Source: CAWKEY01 sp963848675 (lineage in GTDB: Bacteria > Pseudomonadota > Gammaproteobacteria > Methylococcales > Methylomonadaceae). Taken from it: 64,000 nt of DNA. A program made the position numbers and the translations under genes. The DNA lies in contig CAWKEY010000027.1 in assembly GCA_963848675.1 (NCBI GenBank), forward strand, positions 124,001 through 188,000, written 5' to 3'. Of this stretch, positions 45,432 to 52,569 are shown piece by piece; the stretch's first letter is position 1; each line of letters opens with the position of its first letter. The notes under the pieces were generated by a model. It saw only the letters and a list, made by a program, of their open reading frames with translations. It was not told where the DNA came from and did not search any database.

Positions 45432-45565
45432 TCGAATTATCAACACGCAGCCGCATTGTCCTTTACTACAATGGCGCTATCCGTGCCCTGACCGAGTTAA
45501 GAAACAGACTACCTGCAGAAATGGGATTATTACGCCTTGCTTATGCTCAGATCATGGAATCATAA
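45428..45565 (+). CDS. Possible 45-residue protein translationally coupled to the DUF364 gene
   Basis: The ATG overlaps the DUF364 stop as ATGA. The product, MIELSTRSRIVLYYNGAIRA followed by a Leu/Arg-rich helix, is 45 residues with a plausible single amphipathic helix. No family is recognised. Overlapping start and stop, and its position inside the nif transcript, favour a real small gene, but it could be a remnant of a longer one. Confidence 0.4.
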   Translation: MIELSTRSRIVLYYNGAIRALTELRNRLPAEMGLLRLAYAQIMES

Positions 45566-45567
45566 CG

Positions 45568-45696
45568 ATGTCTGATTTTATGGACGATTTCCGAGGCGAT
45601 AATGTCATTTACTCTCATAATCGTGGCATGGCAAGTGGTTGCTCTGACTCGTTAGTGATCATTATTGACAATGTACGGTTTCTGACAATTCGCTAG
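45568..45696 (+). CDS. Possible 42-residue ORF after the coupled small gene
   Basis: ATG 2 bases after the preceding stop; product MSDFMDDFRGDNVIYSHNRG and then a GCSDSLVIIIDNVRF end, 42 residues. No family recognised. Its 3-prime end contains a TGT-N10-ACA site that may serve the mop promoter, so this stretch may be regulatory rather than coding, or both. Confidence 0.25.
   Translation: MSDFMDDFRGDNVIYSHNRGMASGCSDSLVIIIDNVRFLTIR
45672..45687 (+). promoter_or_regulatory. Candidate NifA site (TGT-N10-ACA) upstream of mop
   Basis: TGTACGGTTTCTGACA fits TGT-N10-ACA exactly, about 160 bases upstream of the transcription start predicted from the sigma54 element at 45815. Distance is within the range used by NifA sites. 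The motif is short, so chance is possible. Confidence 0.5.
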
Positions 45697-45814
45697 ATGA
45701 ACCATTTTGTTTTGTTGGATAACGGTCACGCCCCAACCCGGAAAAAACCTGCTCAAATGCGCTATTTGACTGTATTGCCCGGTAAATATAGAGCAGCTCA
45801 TCTGTTCACAATCA

Positions 45815-45829
45815 TGGCATAAACATTGC
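45815..45829 (+). promoter_or_regulatory. Sigma54 promoter upstream of mop
   Basis: TGGCATAAACATTGC has GG and GC separated by 10 bases and matches TGGCAY-N5-TTGC. The mop ATG is 41 bases downstream, the same spacing as for nifE. It suggests that mop and the following gene are expressed with nitrogenase. Confidence 0.78.
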
Positions 45830-45869
45830 TGAATTCAGATCATAAATCTATCTGGACAGGGGCAATAAA

Positions 45870-46079
45870 ATGAAACTCAGTAACCGTAACCAATGGCAAG
45901 GCACAATCAGGTCAATTAATCATGGTGCTATCGTATCAGAAGTCACCCTGGAAATTTCACCGGAAATCATCGTGACTTCAATTGTATCTAAAAGCTCTGT
46001 TGAGAACCTGGGCCTTAAAGTAGGCGGCAAAGCCTACGCGCTGATTAAATCGACCGAAGTCACTTTGGCAATTGATTAA
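45870..46079 (+). CDS. Mop-type molybdate-binding protein (single TOBE domain)
   Basis: Small molbindin that stores or buffers molybdate. The 69-residue protein is one TOBE/Mop domain: LSNRNQWQGTIRSINHGAIV, SEVTLEISPEIIVTSIVSK and LGLKVGGKAYALIKSTEVTL. An AGGGGCAAT stretch precedes the ATG. A sigma54 promoter upstream links it to nitrogen fixation, where molybdenum demand for FeMo-co is high. Confidence 0.92.
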   Translation: MKLSNRNQWQGTIRSINHGAIVSEVTLEISPEIIVTSIVSKSSVENLGLKVGGKAYALIKSTEVTLAID

Positions 46080-46189
46080 TGTGCGCAACATGCCACTCAT
46101 TAATCTCTCTCCAGTCTTAATGTCAACAGAGCCACAGACCCTAATAAAAATCTATTTAAATTCTACTTAACTCATCCGGAGAAAAAACA

Positions 46190-46759
46190 ATGCTACTAGA
46201 AAACTATCAGGCCAAAGGATTATTAACGGTCACGTTGGTCAATGGCCAAACTAGCAATGCTGGTGTTTATGCTTATCGCGGCGACCTGGTTATAAAAGAG
46301 GGCTCTTTGCGTGATGGCTCAACAACTGACCGCAAACCCCCTGTGGCTTTGTTGATTCATTCCGCCTTGATCGTTGAAAACGACATGATCAAATTCATCA
46401 ACGGTTTATTGCCTACGCTCGATTTACTGCCCGTTTTTGTTGAAAAATATAAAGACGATATCGCCCCGGACTGCACGGCTTTAATCTATGTAGAAAATAT
46501 CGGTAAAGGTTTGCAGGTTGAACTGGAAGGCGTTACCTACAAATTGATTCCTTTCAAACAAGGACTGGTATGGAATGAATTACTTGAAGAACTGTATATC
46601 GAAAAAAGCGAGCTGAAAAATCAATCGGCTGAAGATAAAGTCGCCATCGCTTATGCTGCAGCAAAGTCATATAAACCAAAATCGCCGCTCGTTTCATTTT
46701 CAGAAGCAGAAGAAAATACCTTCGTGGTCGTTAAAGACGCGGCAGTAGGTGCAATCTAA
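46190..46759 (+). CDS. Uncharacterised nif-cluster protein (189 residues)
   Basis: No family recognised. The soluble alpha/beta protein begins MLLENYQAKGLLTVTLVNGQ, has an exposed lysine-rich middle, and a C-terminal stretch AEEKVAIAYAAAKSYKPKSP-like (ADKVAIAYAAAKSYK near residue 150). A single cysteine and no signal or membrane segment are seen. CCGGAG lies upstream. It is 110 bases after mop with no promoter or terminator seen between, so it is probably in the same sigma54 transcript. Confidence 0.72.
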   Translation: MLLENYQAKGLLTVTLVNGQTSNAGVYAYRGDLVIKEGSLRDGSTTDRKPPVALLIHSALIVENDMIKFINGLLPTLDLLPVFVEKYKDDIAPDCTALIYVENIGKGLQVELEGVTYKLIPFKQGLVWNELLEELYIEKSELKNQSAEDKVAIAYAAAKSYKPKSPLVSFSEAEENTFVVVKDAAVGAI

Positions 46760-46787
46760 GGTTTGATTATTGCCCTTTTCTGGCCAA

Positions 46788-46860
46788 ATCCTTCGACAAG
46801 CTCAGGATGAACGGTTTGTGTTGATTCCGTTCGTGGTGAACCTGTCGAACCATGAATGGA
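46788..46860. repeat. TTCGACAAGCTCAGG / CCTGTCGAACCATGAA palindromic repeat
   Basis: An intergenic element with inverted words (CCTTCGACAAGCTCAGGATG ... GTGGTGAACCTGTCGAACC), of the type common between genes in many proteobacterial genomes. A shorter relative is at 51486-51524. Confidence 0.65.
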
Positions 46861-46969
46861 ATCACCTTGTTCCGGGATTTCTGAAAGAAAATTACCTGTA
46901 GCACCACCATATCCCTCAGCGTTGTGTCCACTACCCCCGTTATTGTCAACTCATCGAGATAGGTACCCC

Positions 46970-47194
46970 ATGAAACTTCAGATTGAGCGCAAGTATGTCG
47001 AAGCCATGGTTGGTGAGTTCCCGGGACTGGCTGCATTGAAAGATCAACTGCGCTTTGGCAATAAAGCCGAAGCGCCCTTCAAGCAATTGTCCAATACCCA
47101 ACTCAGTTTTGTGCAGGTTCTGTACCAAAAAGCCGGGGCCGAAATGCAGGGTCATGCTGCGCAGCTTTCAACATGGATGTTGATGCTCAGTTAA
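46970..47194 (+). CDS. Uncharacterised small protein, possibly a fragment
   Basis: 74 residues, MKLQIERKYVEAMVGEFPGL to QGHAAQLSTWMLMLS, helical and soluble. No family recognised. Its 3-prime end overlaps, in another frame, a sequence resembling the end of an AAA ATPase, so the two may be joined pieces of degraded genes. An ATCGAGATAGG stretch before the ATG gives a weak ribosome site. Confidence 0.4.
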   Translation: MKLQIERKYVEAMVGEFPGLAALKDQLRFGNKAEAPFKQLSNTQLSFVQVLYQKAGAEMQGHAAQLSTWMLMLS

Positions 47195-47355
47195 TCAATC
47201 AATTAGTGAAGTGTTTCCCGGAAGCGACAGGCCGCGACATCAAGGGACTTTCCAAACTGGTCGCAAAGTTTTGTCAGCACAAAAAAGTTGCGCCAACCTT
47301 GGATGTTTTCAAGCGTTGCTCAATATTCCGCGGCATGGATATGGAAAGATCATAA
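47173..47355 (+). pseudogene. C-terminal fragment resembling an AAA-type ATPase
   Basis: The 60-residue frame contains VDAQLINQLVKCFPEATGRD then IKGLSKLVAKFCQHKKVAPT and VFKRCSIFRGMDME, which looks like the helical lid end of an AAA ATPase (the EATGRDIKGL segment). No Walker motifs are present in any upstream frame here, so it is a truncated remnant. Identification is from memory of the family and is tentative. Confidence 0.4.
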
Positions 47356-47471
47356 AACCTGCTCAGTCAAAACCGATTGAAACATCAGCGTATTAATTGT
47401 TGGCATTGTTAATGCTTAATATTTTTGTACATACCCTTCTTCATGTTGCTCGCTCCTGAGCGTGTACCCTC

Positions 47472-47507
47472 GGCGTCTTATTTTCTCGGATAAGGCGCCT
47501 TTTTTTA
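47472..47507 (+). terminator. Rho-independent terminator
   Basis: Stem GGCGTCTTA / TAAGGCGCC (nine pairs with one G-T), 10-base loop, followed by eight T (47500-47507). It closes the mop-containing transcript and isolates the next sigma54 promoter at 47554. Confidence 0.85.
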
Positions 47508-47553
47508 CTGGAAGACGTTGCTAACCCAGGAAAATAAAAGCTGCACAACAATA

Positions 47554-47568
47554 TGGCAAATGATTTGC
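47554..47568 (+). promoter_or_regulatory. Candidate sigma54 promoter of the rhodanese-nafY pair
   Basis: TGGCAAATGATTTGC has GG-N10-GC spacing and matches TGGCAN-N5-TTGC. It follows the terminator and leaves a 135-base leader before the rhodanese gene. No TGT-N10-ACA is seen upstream; one at 47656-47671 lies downstream of the promoter. Confidence 0.62.
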
Positions 47569-47715
47569 TAACTAAACCATAACAGCCTTAAGACCATCAG
47601 ATAGCGTTACTAAAGGCTTAACAAGCGCAATGAATACAACAAAATCTATTTTTATTGTTAGTTTTGCAACAATCTTTCAATGTTTGAGGAATGACTTCAT
47701 ACAGTCATTAACAAT

Positions 47716-48030
47716 ATGATGAAATTTAAAACCATCACCATTGCCGATTCTGAAAAATTTATTCAAGAATCAAAGCCTCTAATCCTGGACTGTAGAGATA
47801 TGAAAGATTATAAGGCTGGACATCTGGAAGACGCCCTGCACGTTCACGAAGGCTTAAAAGACTCATTAGTTAAACGCGGTGATAAACAGCGCAGTTTGTT
47901 GATTTATTGTTATTACGGCCATGCCAGCGAGCATCTTGCCGAATTCTTTAGCGATTTCGGCTTTAAGCATGTTTACAGCCTGGAAGGCGGTTATTCCAGC
48001 TGGAAAGACAACCCTAAATCAGGAGATTGA
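47716..48030 (+). CDS. Rhodanese-domain protein
   Basis: Single-domain sulfurtransferase, GlpE-like, 104 residues. It has PLILDCRDMKDYKAGHLEDA near residue 22, the active-site loop LIYCYYGHASEHLAEFFSD near 62 with the catalytic Cys, and VYSLEGGYSSWKDNP near 86. The family moves sulfane sulfur. Its partner nafY starts 1 base after the stop, so the pair is co-translated; a role in sulfur supply for Fe-S or cofactor assembly is inference. Confidence 0.88.
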   Translation: MMKFKTITIADSEKFIQESKPLILDCRDMKDYKAGHLEDALHVHEGLKDSLVKRGDKQRSLLIYCYYGHASEHLAEFFSDFGFKHVYSLEGGYSSWKDNPKSGD

Positions 48031-48031
48031 A

Positions 48032-48745
48032 ATGGAAGCATTGCCCCGTGAATTAGCCTTACGCATTGCCTTGGCATCGCGCGTTTTACCGGGTATTGAC
48101 ATACCACGGCTGCTGGAAATATTACATGAGCGAGTGGGCTCACCCCTGGATGATGAAAAATTAAAATCCATTACTGTCACTAATCTTAAAACCGGCTTAG
48201 GCAGTCTGGATGGTGAAGAAGATGGCGAGGACATCGGCATCGGTCTTGCCAATATCAAACTGGCGGTGCGTTATCTGTGGGGCGACGAGGCTGAAGATGA
48301 AGACCTGCCGGAAATATTGCCCTATAAAGACGGCGAGATGCCTGATTCGATCCGCGTTGCCATCGGTTCAAACAGCGGCGCGTTGATTAACGGGCATTTC
48401 GGCTCCTGCATCCGCTTTCTGGTTTATCAGTTATCAAGATACGATTACAAACTGGTCGATATTCGCTCGACCCTGGATGCCGATAGCAGCGATGATCGAA
48501 ACCTGTTTCGCGCCAATTTAATTAAAGACTGTCATGTCATGTTCGTGCAGTCGATCGGCGGCCCGGCCGCAGCTAAAGTGATACGCGCCGATATTTACCC
48601 GATCAAGGTTCCAGAGGTAACCGAAGCAGTGGATCAGTTAAAGGAATTTCAAAAAGTTTTTGATGCGCCACCACCTTGGTTTGCTAAAGCCTTGGGCCGT
48701 TCTGCCGAGGAACGCGTCCGGTTTAGTCATGATGAAGGCTGTTAA
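48032..48745 (+). CDS. NafY/NifY-type FeMo-cofactor-binding protein
   Basis: Gamma-type chaperone that holds FeMo-co before insertion into apo-dinitrogenase. The 237-residue protein has an N-terminal helical domain (LPRELALRIALASRVLPGID, residues 4-23) and a C-terminal NifX-like domain with SIRVAIGSNSGALINGHFGS near 108 and MFVQSIGGPAAAKVIRADIY near 170. The HFGSC segment has the conserved His. AGGAG precedes the ATG. A copy of its 3-prime end recurs at 49351-49446. nafY and nifY cannot be told apart from sequence alone. Confidence 0.85.
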   Translation: MEALPRELALRIALASRVLPGIDIPRLLEILHERVGSPLDDEKLKSITVTNLKTGLGSLDGEEDGEDIGIGLANIKLAVRYLWGDEAEDEDLPEILPYKDGEMPDSIRVAIGSNSGALINGHFGSCIRFLVYQLSRYDYKLVDIRSTLDADSSDDRNLFRANLIKDCHVMFVQSIGGPAAAKVIRADIYPIKVPEVTEAVDQLKEFQKVFDAPPPWFAKALGRSAEERVRFSHDEGC

Positions 48746-48866
48746 GATGCGCTGAGACAGCAAAAAAGTAGTGTAAAGAGTAGGCAAAAAACTTGCCCAC
48801 CCTTGAAACCCCTATCCCTTCGATGCATCGTGGAGGGCAGATATGTACTTCGCATAGGCCCTAAAA

Positions 48867-49274
48867 ATGACAGATTGGACAGCAGACCGGAAGGCACAAC
48901 TTGCCTATTCCTACGAACGTTTCGCACAAGCCAAGGTCTTTGTGTTTCGTAAATGGTGCGAGCAGGCAGCCGAGCGGGGTGCGCACCCTCCAAGCGATCT
49001 TTCCGGATCATGCAAATATGGAAGCCTGTTTATGAATCAGGTCTTCGGCGGTTCGATCTGCGGTCACTATGAACATCAATATAATCTCATCGGGGGGAGA
49101 ATAGTTGATCTTAGCCACGATGCCATTGATGTTGGCAGAATAACAAATCCCTACCTGCATGAACCCGACTTTTTCGCGATACCGGAAAAGCAGGCCTCGC
49201 TGAGCGGCTGCCTGCCGCGCGTCAAACGCTGGGTCAGCCAGTTTATGGATGAAATCGAAGTCTCCAAAGATTAA
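48867..49274 (+). CDS. Uncharacterised protein, YunG-like pattern
   Basis: A 135-residue soluble protein. SGSCKYGSLFMNQVFGGSIC, then HYEHQYNLIGGRIVDLSHDA (residues 46-85) resembles the YunG-like pattern GQCx...FGGxI...H..N...G..DLT, a cysteine-histidine-aspartate arrangement of a papain-like fold. That is tentative. It follows nafY by about 120 bases and may or may not be part of the nif region by function. Confidence 0.55.
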   Translation: MTDWTADRKAQLAYSYERFAQAKVFVFRKWCEQAAERGAHPPSDLSGSCKYGSLFMNQVFGGSICGHYEHQYNLIGGRIVDLSHDAIDVGRITNPYLHEPDFFAIPEKQASLSGCLPRVKRWVSQFMDEIEVSKD

Positions 49275-49350
49275 CGGGTAGCCCGGCTCCGGCTAAAGCG
49301 GCCCGGGCCGGTAGTTCCGTGTTCAGGATTCCGGCTGTTGGAAGAACTTT

Positions 49351-49446
49351 GAAAAATTATTTGCTGCACCTGAGCCTAGGTTTGCTTGGGCCTTGGGGCG
49401 TTCAGATGAGGAACAAGGCAAGTTTACTCATGATGGAGGCTGTTAA
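49351..49446 (+). pseudogene. Duplicated 3-prime end of a nafY-like gene
   Basis: One frame encodes EKLFAAPEPRFAWALGRSDE, then EQGKFTHDGGC and a stop. This matches the last 32 residues of the NafY at 48032-48745 (QKVFDAPPPWFAKALGRSAEE...FSHDEGC) at about 60 percent identity. The rest of the gene is absent, so it is the tail of a diverged second copy (nifY/nafY paralog), not a recent local duplication. Confidence 0.75.
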
Positions 49447-49477
49447 AGCACACAAAAACCACTCAGCTAACAAGGAT

Positions 49478-49522
49478 GTGACAGATAACCAAGCGGAACA
49501 GGAAATTAGACAGCTCCGCTTT
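49478..49522 (+). pseudogene. Possible IS66-type transposase C-terminal scrap
   Basis: The words VTDNQAEQEIRQLRF resemble the (D)NNQAERxIRxxK motif near the end of IS66-family transposases. Only about 15 residues are recognisable, and the frame is garbled after it. It sits directly behind the nafY fragment, as expected if a mobile element once removed the rest. Confidence 0.4.
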
Positions 49523-49585
49523 TGCGCGCACCGGTCTAGTGCAGGCTGGCAATTTAAATCACTACTTTGGTTCAATTTTTCGTAA

Positions 49586-50156
49586 GCTCCAAGCACACGA
49601 TTACGGGTGAATGGCTGGGAATGCACGGCTGCTCTGGGCTAGCAAGTGCAAAATCACTTATCCAAGAATGGCATAAATAATGCTGTTTCTTTATTGCCGG
49701 GATTAAACTCTCGGCATTTTCATTGTTCAATTTCTTGAGGAGAAAATTTAGATTGCTGTAATGCTTTCCTCCATGTTGATAGGGTTTATAGCTTCGATGA
49801 AATCGCAAATTGTCGACTATGGCCACAACCGACATTTAACTGGAAAATAAGACTTAAAATCAACATTCAACCTAAAGAGGACGGGGTATGTTGCCCCGTC
49901 CAACTTCAGCACTATTTATAGTTGACGCCTAAACTGAAGGCCTGCTACAGGGGCACGAACTACTTGAATTTCATATCAGTTATCTTACAAAAAGAACCAT
50001 GGATGACACCACTTCAGTCCCTCGGACTCTGGAATAATCGAGGGGATCGGAAGTATCAGCCATACAGACCGCACGATGCGAGTAAATTAATGGACTGAGT
50101 TGCGACACTCCAGAACTCTAGCATCCTGCTTATCGACAGACTTGACGAGGTGACGG
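49586..50156. other. Intergenic stretch before glgC without a recognised gene
   Basis: About 570 bases. An open frame on the minus strand (49572-49835) has no family features. A GAGGTGACGG ribosome-binding stretch ends just before the glgC ATG. I see no repeat or RNA gene. Confidence 0.5.
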
Positions 50157-51416
50157 ATGCCCTTTAAAACCCTTTCCAACACCCTTTGCATCATCTTGGC
50201 CGGAGGGGTGGGCGCTCGGCTTCATCCACTCACTGCCGATCGAGCCAAACCGGCGGTGCCGTTTGGGGGCAAGTACCGCATCATCGACTTTACGCTTACC
50301 AACTGTCTGCACTCCGGATTGCGGCGGGTACTGGTGCTGACTCAATACAAGTCGCACTCGCTGCAAAAGCATCTGCGCGACGGCTGGTCCATTTTCAATC
50401 CGGAAATCTCTGAATACATCACGCCCGTGCCGCCACAGATGCGGACCGGCGCATCCTGGTACTCCGGGACGGCCGACGCCATCTTCCAGAACCTGTATCT
50501 GCTCGATCGCAGCAATGCCCGCTTCATCATGATTCTGTCGGGCGACCACATCTACCGCATGGATTACGCCGCAATGCTCCTTTTTCACCAGGAGCAGGAA
50601 GCGGAGTTAACCATTGCCTGCATGCCGGTGCCGCTCACAAGCGCCAGCTCTTTTGGCATCATGTCGGTGGATGGCGCACATCGAATTCGCGAGTTCAACG
50701 AAAAACCGGACAATCCCAAGCCCCTGCCGGACGACCCGCACAATGCCTTGGCGTCAATGGGTATCTATATTTTCAACCAGGACTTGCTCAGTCGTGAATT
50801 AGAATTCGACCACGAACTTACCGCATCAAGCCATGATTTCGGCAAGGACATCATTCCTCGTCTCATCGATACGCATTGTGTATGCGCTTACCGGTTCGGC
50901 GGGGAATCCGGACGCGTCACGCCCGATCAGTATTGGCGCGACGTCGGCACGATAGATTCGTATTACGCAGCGAACATGGACTTGCTAGCTCCGGTCCCGC
51001 CAATGAACCTGTATCAGCGCGACTGGCCCATCCGTACTTACCACGGACAGCACCCGCCGGCGCGTATGGCCGCAGGAGCAGGCGGGCAGGCAGGACAAGT
51101 CATTGACTCATTGCTCAGTAGCGGAACAGTAATCTCAGGCGGCACAGTCAGACATTCGATCCTGTTCTCTCAAGTCCAAGTGGATGAAACTGCCGTAGTC
51201 GAAGATTCTATCCTGTTCGACGGCGTGCATGTTGGCGCCGGCGTGCACTTGCATCGCTGCATCGTCGACAAGAATGTGCAGATTCCTCCCGGCGAGCGGA
51301 TTGGGTTTGACGCCGCCGCCGATGCCGCACGCTTCACTGTCTCGGAATCCGGCATCACCGTCGTTCCGAACGGTTACCACTTCTTAACGAATGCCCCACA
51401 CGACCTGCAGGTCTAA
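50157..51416 (+). CDS. glgC: Glucose-1-phosphate adenylyltransferase
   Basis: Makes ADP-glucose for glycogen synthesis; allosterically controlled in this family. The 419-residue protein has CIILAGGVGARLHPLTADRA near residue 11, KPAVPFGGKYRIIDFTLTN near 31, the MILSGDHIYRMDYAAML near 125 and the EKPDNPKPLP sugar-site segment near 183; a left-handed beta-helix C-terminal domain (SGTVISGGTVRHSILFSQVQ) follows. It is alone between the two nif arms. Methanotrophs and diazotrophs commonly store glycogen. Confidence 0.96.
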   Translation: MPFKTLSNTLCIILAGGVGARLHPLTADRAKPAVPFGGKYRIIDFTLTNCLHSGLRRVLVLTQYKSHSLQKHLRDGWSIFNPEISEYITPVPPQMRTGASWYSGTADAIFQNLYLLDRSNARFIMILSGDHIYRMDYAAMLLFHQEQEAELTIACMPVPLTSASSFGIMSVDGAHRIREFNEKPDNPKPLPDDPHNALASMGIYIFNQDLLSRELEFDHELTASSHDFGKDIIPRLIDTHCVCAYRFGGESGRVTPDQYWRDVGTIDSYYAANMDLLAPVPPMNLYQRDWPIRTYHGQHPPARMAAGAGGQAGQVIDSLLSSGTVISGGTVRHSILFSQVQVDETAVVEDSILFDGVHVGAGVHLHRCIVDKNVQIPPGERIGFDAAADAARFTVSESGITVVPNGYHFLTNAPHDLQV

Positions 51417-51485
51417 CGACATCTTTATCGTTGCCCGACCACAAGGAACGATAAGGATATGGCGAGAAATAACTTACCGTTAAAT

Positions 51486-51524
51486 TTTTCCGTTCGTCCT
51501 GAGCATAGTCGAAGGATCAATGGA
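51486..51524. repeat. CCGTTCGTCCTGAGCATAGTCGAAGG repeat, short copy
   Basis: A 39-base intergenic element of the same family as 46788-46860, with TTTTCC/GGAAAA at its two ends. It lies between convergent glgC and draG. Confidence 0.5.
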
Positions 51525-51672
51525 AAAATTCCAGCATGGACGGCTTAACGAACACAATGGCGATTTCGGGAAGTTATTGATGCCCAAATTCCAAGTGAGT
51601 AAAGCGGAAGGTTGTTGCGATAGGTAAGCGTGAGCATGCCGGGGATAACAGGCCTGACGAACCCCGGAGGTT

Positions 51673-52558
51673 TTAACGCAATGCCGCAAGCCGGATAAGT
51701 TCTGTCGTTTGTTGGCGTATTTGACCGGCAACCTGTTGATCCAACTGCTTTAGCCAACGCTCCGGGAATCTGTTGAACGCCATATTTGGCACCTGCCAGC
51801 ATGCCGGCCAATGCGCCAGTGGTGTCGGCATCGCCACCTTGATTAACGGTTGCAATCAGGCAGGATTCAAAACTGTCCGTGCTGAAAAAATAATGTAAAA
51901 CCGTTTGCACGGTATCGACAATATAGCCCGAGGCTTTGCCCGGATAAGGGCTATAGGCAAATTGACCGTATTGACTGATCAGCCGTTCGGCTTCCTGTTT
52001 ACTGGCGTCCATATCCTGCCTGTTAATTAAATGATTGGCCATCCGCCCCAATGTTAAAGTGGCGGCATTGGACAACGGATTATTGTGCGTAATGTGGCTT
52101 TGCTGCAAACTCCATGCGCTGAAATAGTCCGGCCGGTTTAATGTTGCCAGCACCACCGGCAGATTACGCATGCATGCGCCGTTTCCGGCATCATCCTCGC
52201 GCGGCAAACCGTATAATTCACCAGTATCCCGATAGCGCGTGATACCGCGTCGACAGGTATTGCCTATATCCGCCGGATCGCTTTCCAGCCAGGCGACAAA
52301 ATTTTCGGCGACAGCCCGAATGTTCCAGCCCTGATGATCGATAATGGCTTGGCCTATTGCGAGGGACATTTGCGTGTCGTCGGTGACTTGACCAGCTTCC
52401 AGGCCAAGCCAGCCGCCACCGATCATATCCCGATGCTCGCCATAGCGTTTTTGGATTTGTTTCGGCGTCATGAACTCTACCGTTGCCCCGAGCGCATCGC
52501 CGCAGGCAAAGCCTAAATAGGCGCCCAACGCACTGTTCACTATCTGTTCTGTAGGCAT
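51673..52558 (-). pseudogene. draG: Dinitrogenase reductase-activating glycohydrolase DraG, +1 frameshift near the C-terminus
   Basis: Removes ADP-ribose from the nitrogenase Fe protein to switch it back on. The first frame has AYLGFACGDALGATVEFMTP, the metal-binding VTDDTQMSLAIGQAIIDH near residue 58 and NQGGDADTTGALAGMLAGA near 240, so all metal ligands are intact. It then runs out of frame after YGVQQIP; another frame continues PERWLKQLDQQVAGQIRQQT to a normal end at 51673. One extra C/G at 51764-51766 (CCGGAG to CCCGGAG) explains the break. Left as is, a long unrelated tail reaches 51545. It lies 11 bases after draT. Confidence 0.87.
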
Positions 52559-52569
52559 TTTTTCTTTCC

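Noticed and set aside
47656..47671. TGT-N10-ACA match between the sigma54 element and the rhodanese gene
   Set aside because: It matches NifA consensus but lies downstream of the promoter; about 16 such matches are expected by chance in 64 kb, so it was not listed as a site.
49572..49835. 87-codon open frame on the minus strand in the gap before glgC
   Set aside because: No family features, no ribosome site, and it overlaps the region of transposase debris.
51424..51455. Weak hairpin after glgC (TTATCGTT / AACGATAA)
   Set aside because: Eight-base stem with a long loop and no T run; not convincing as a terminator.
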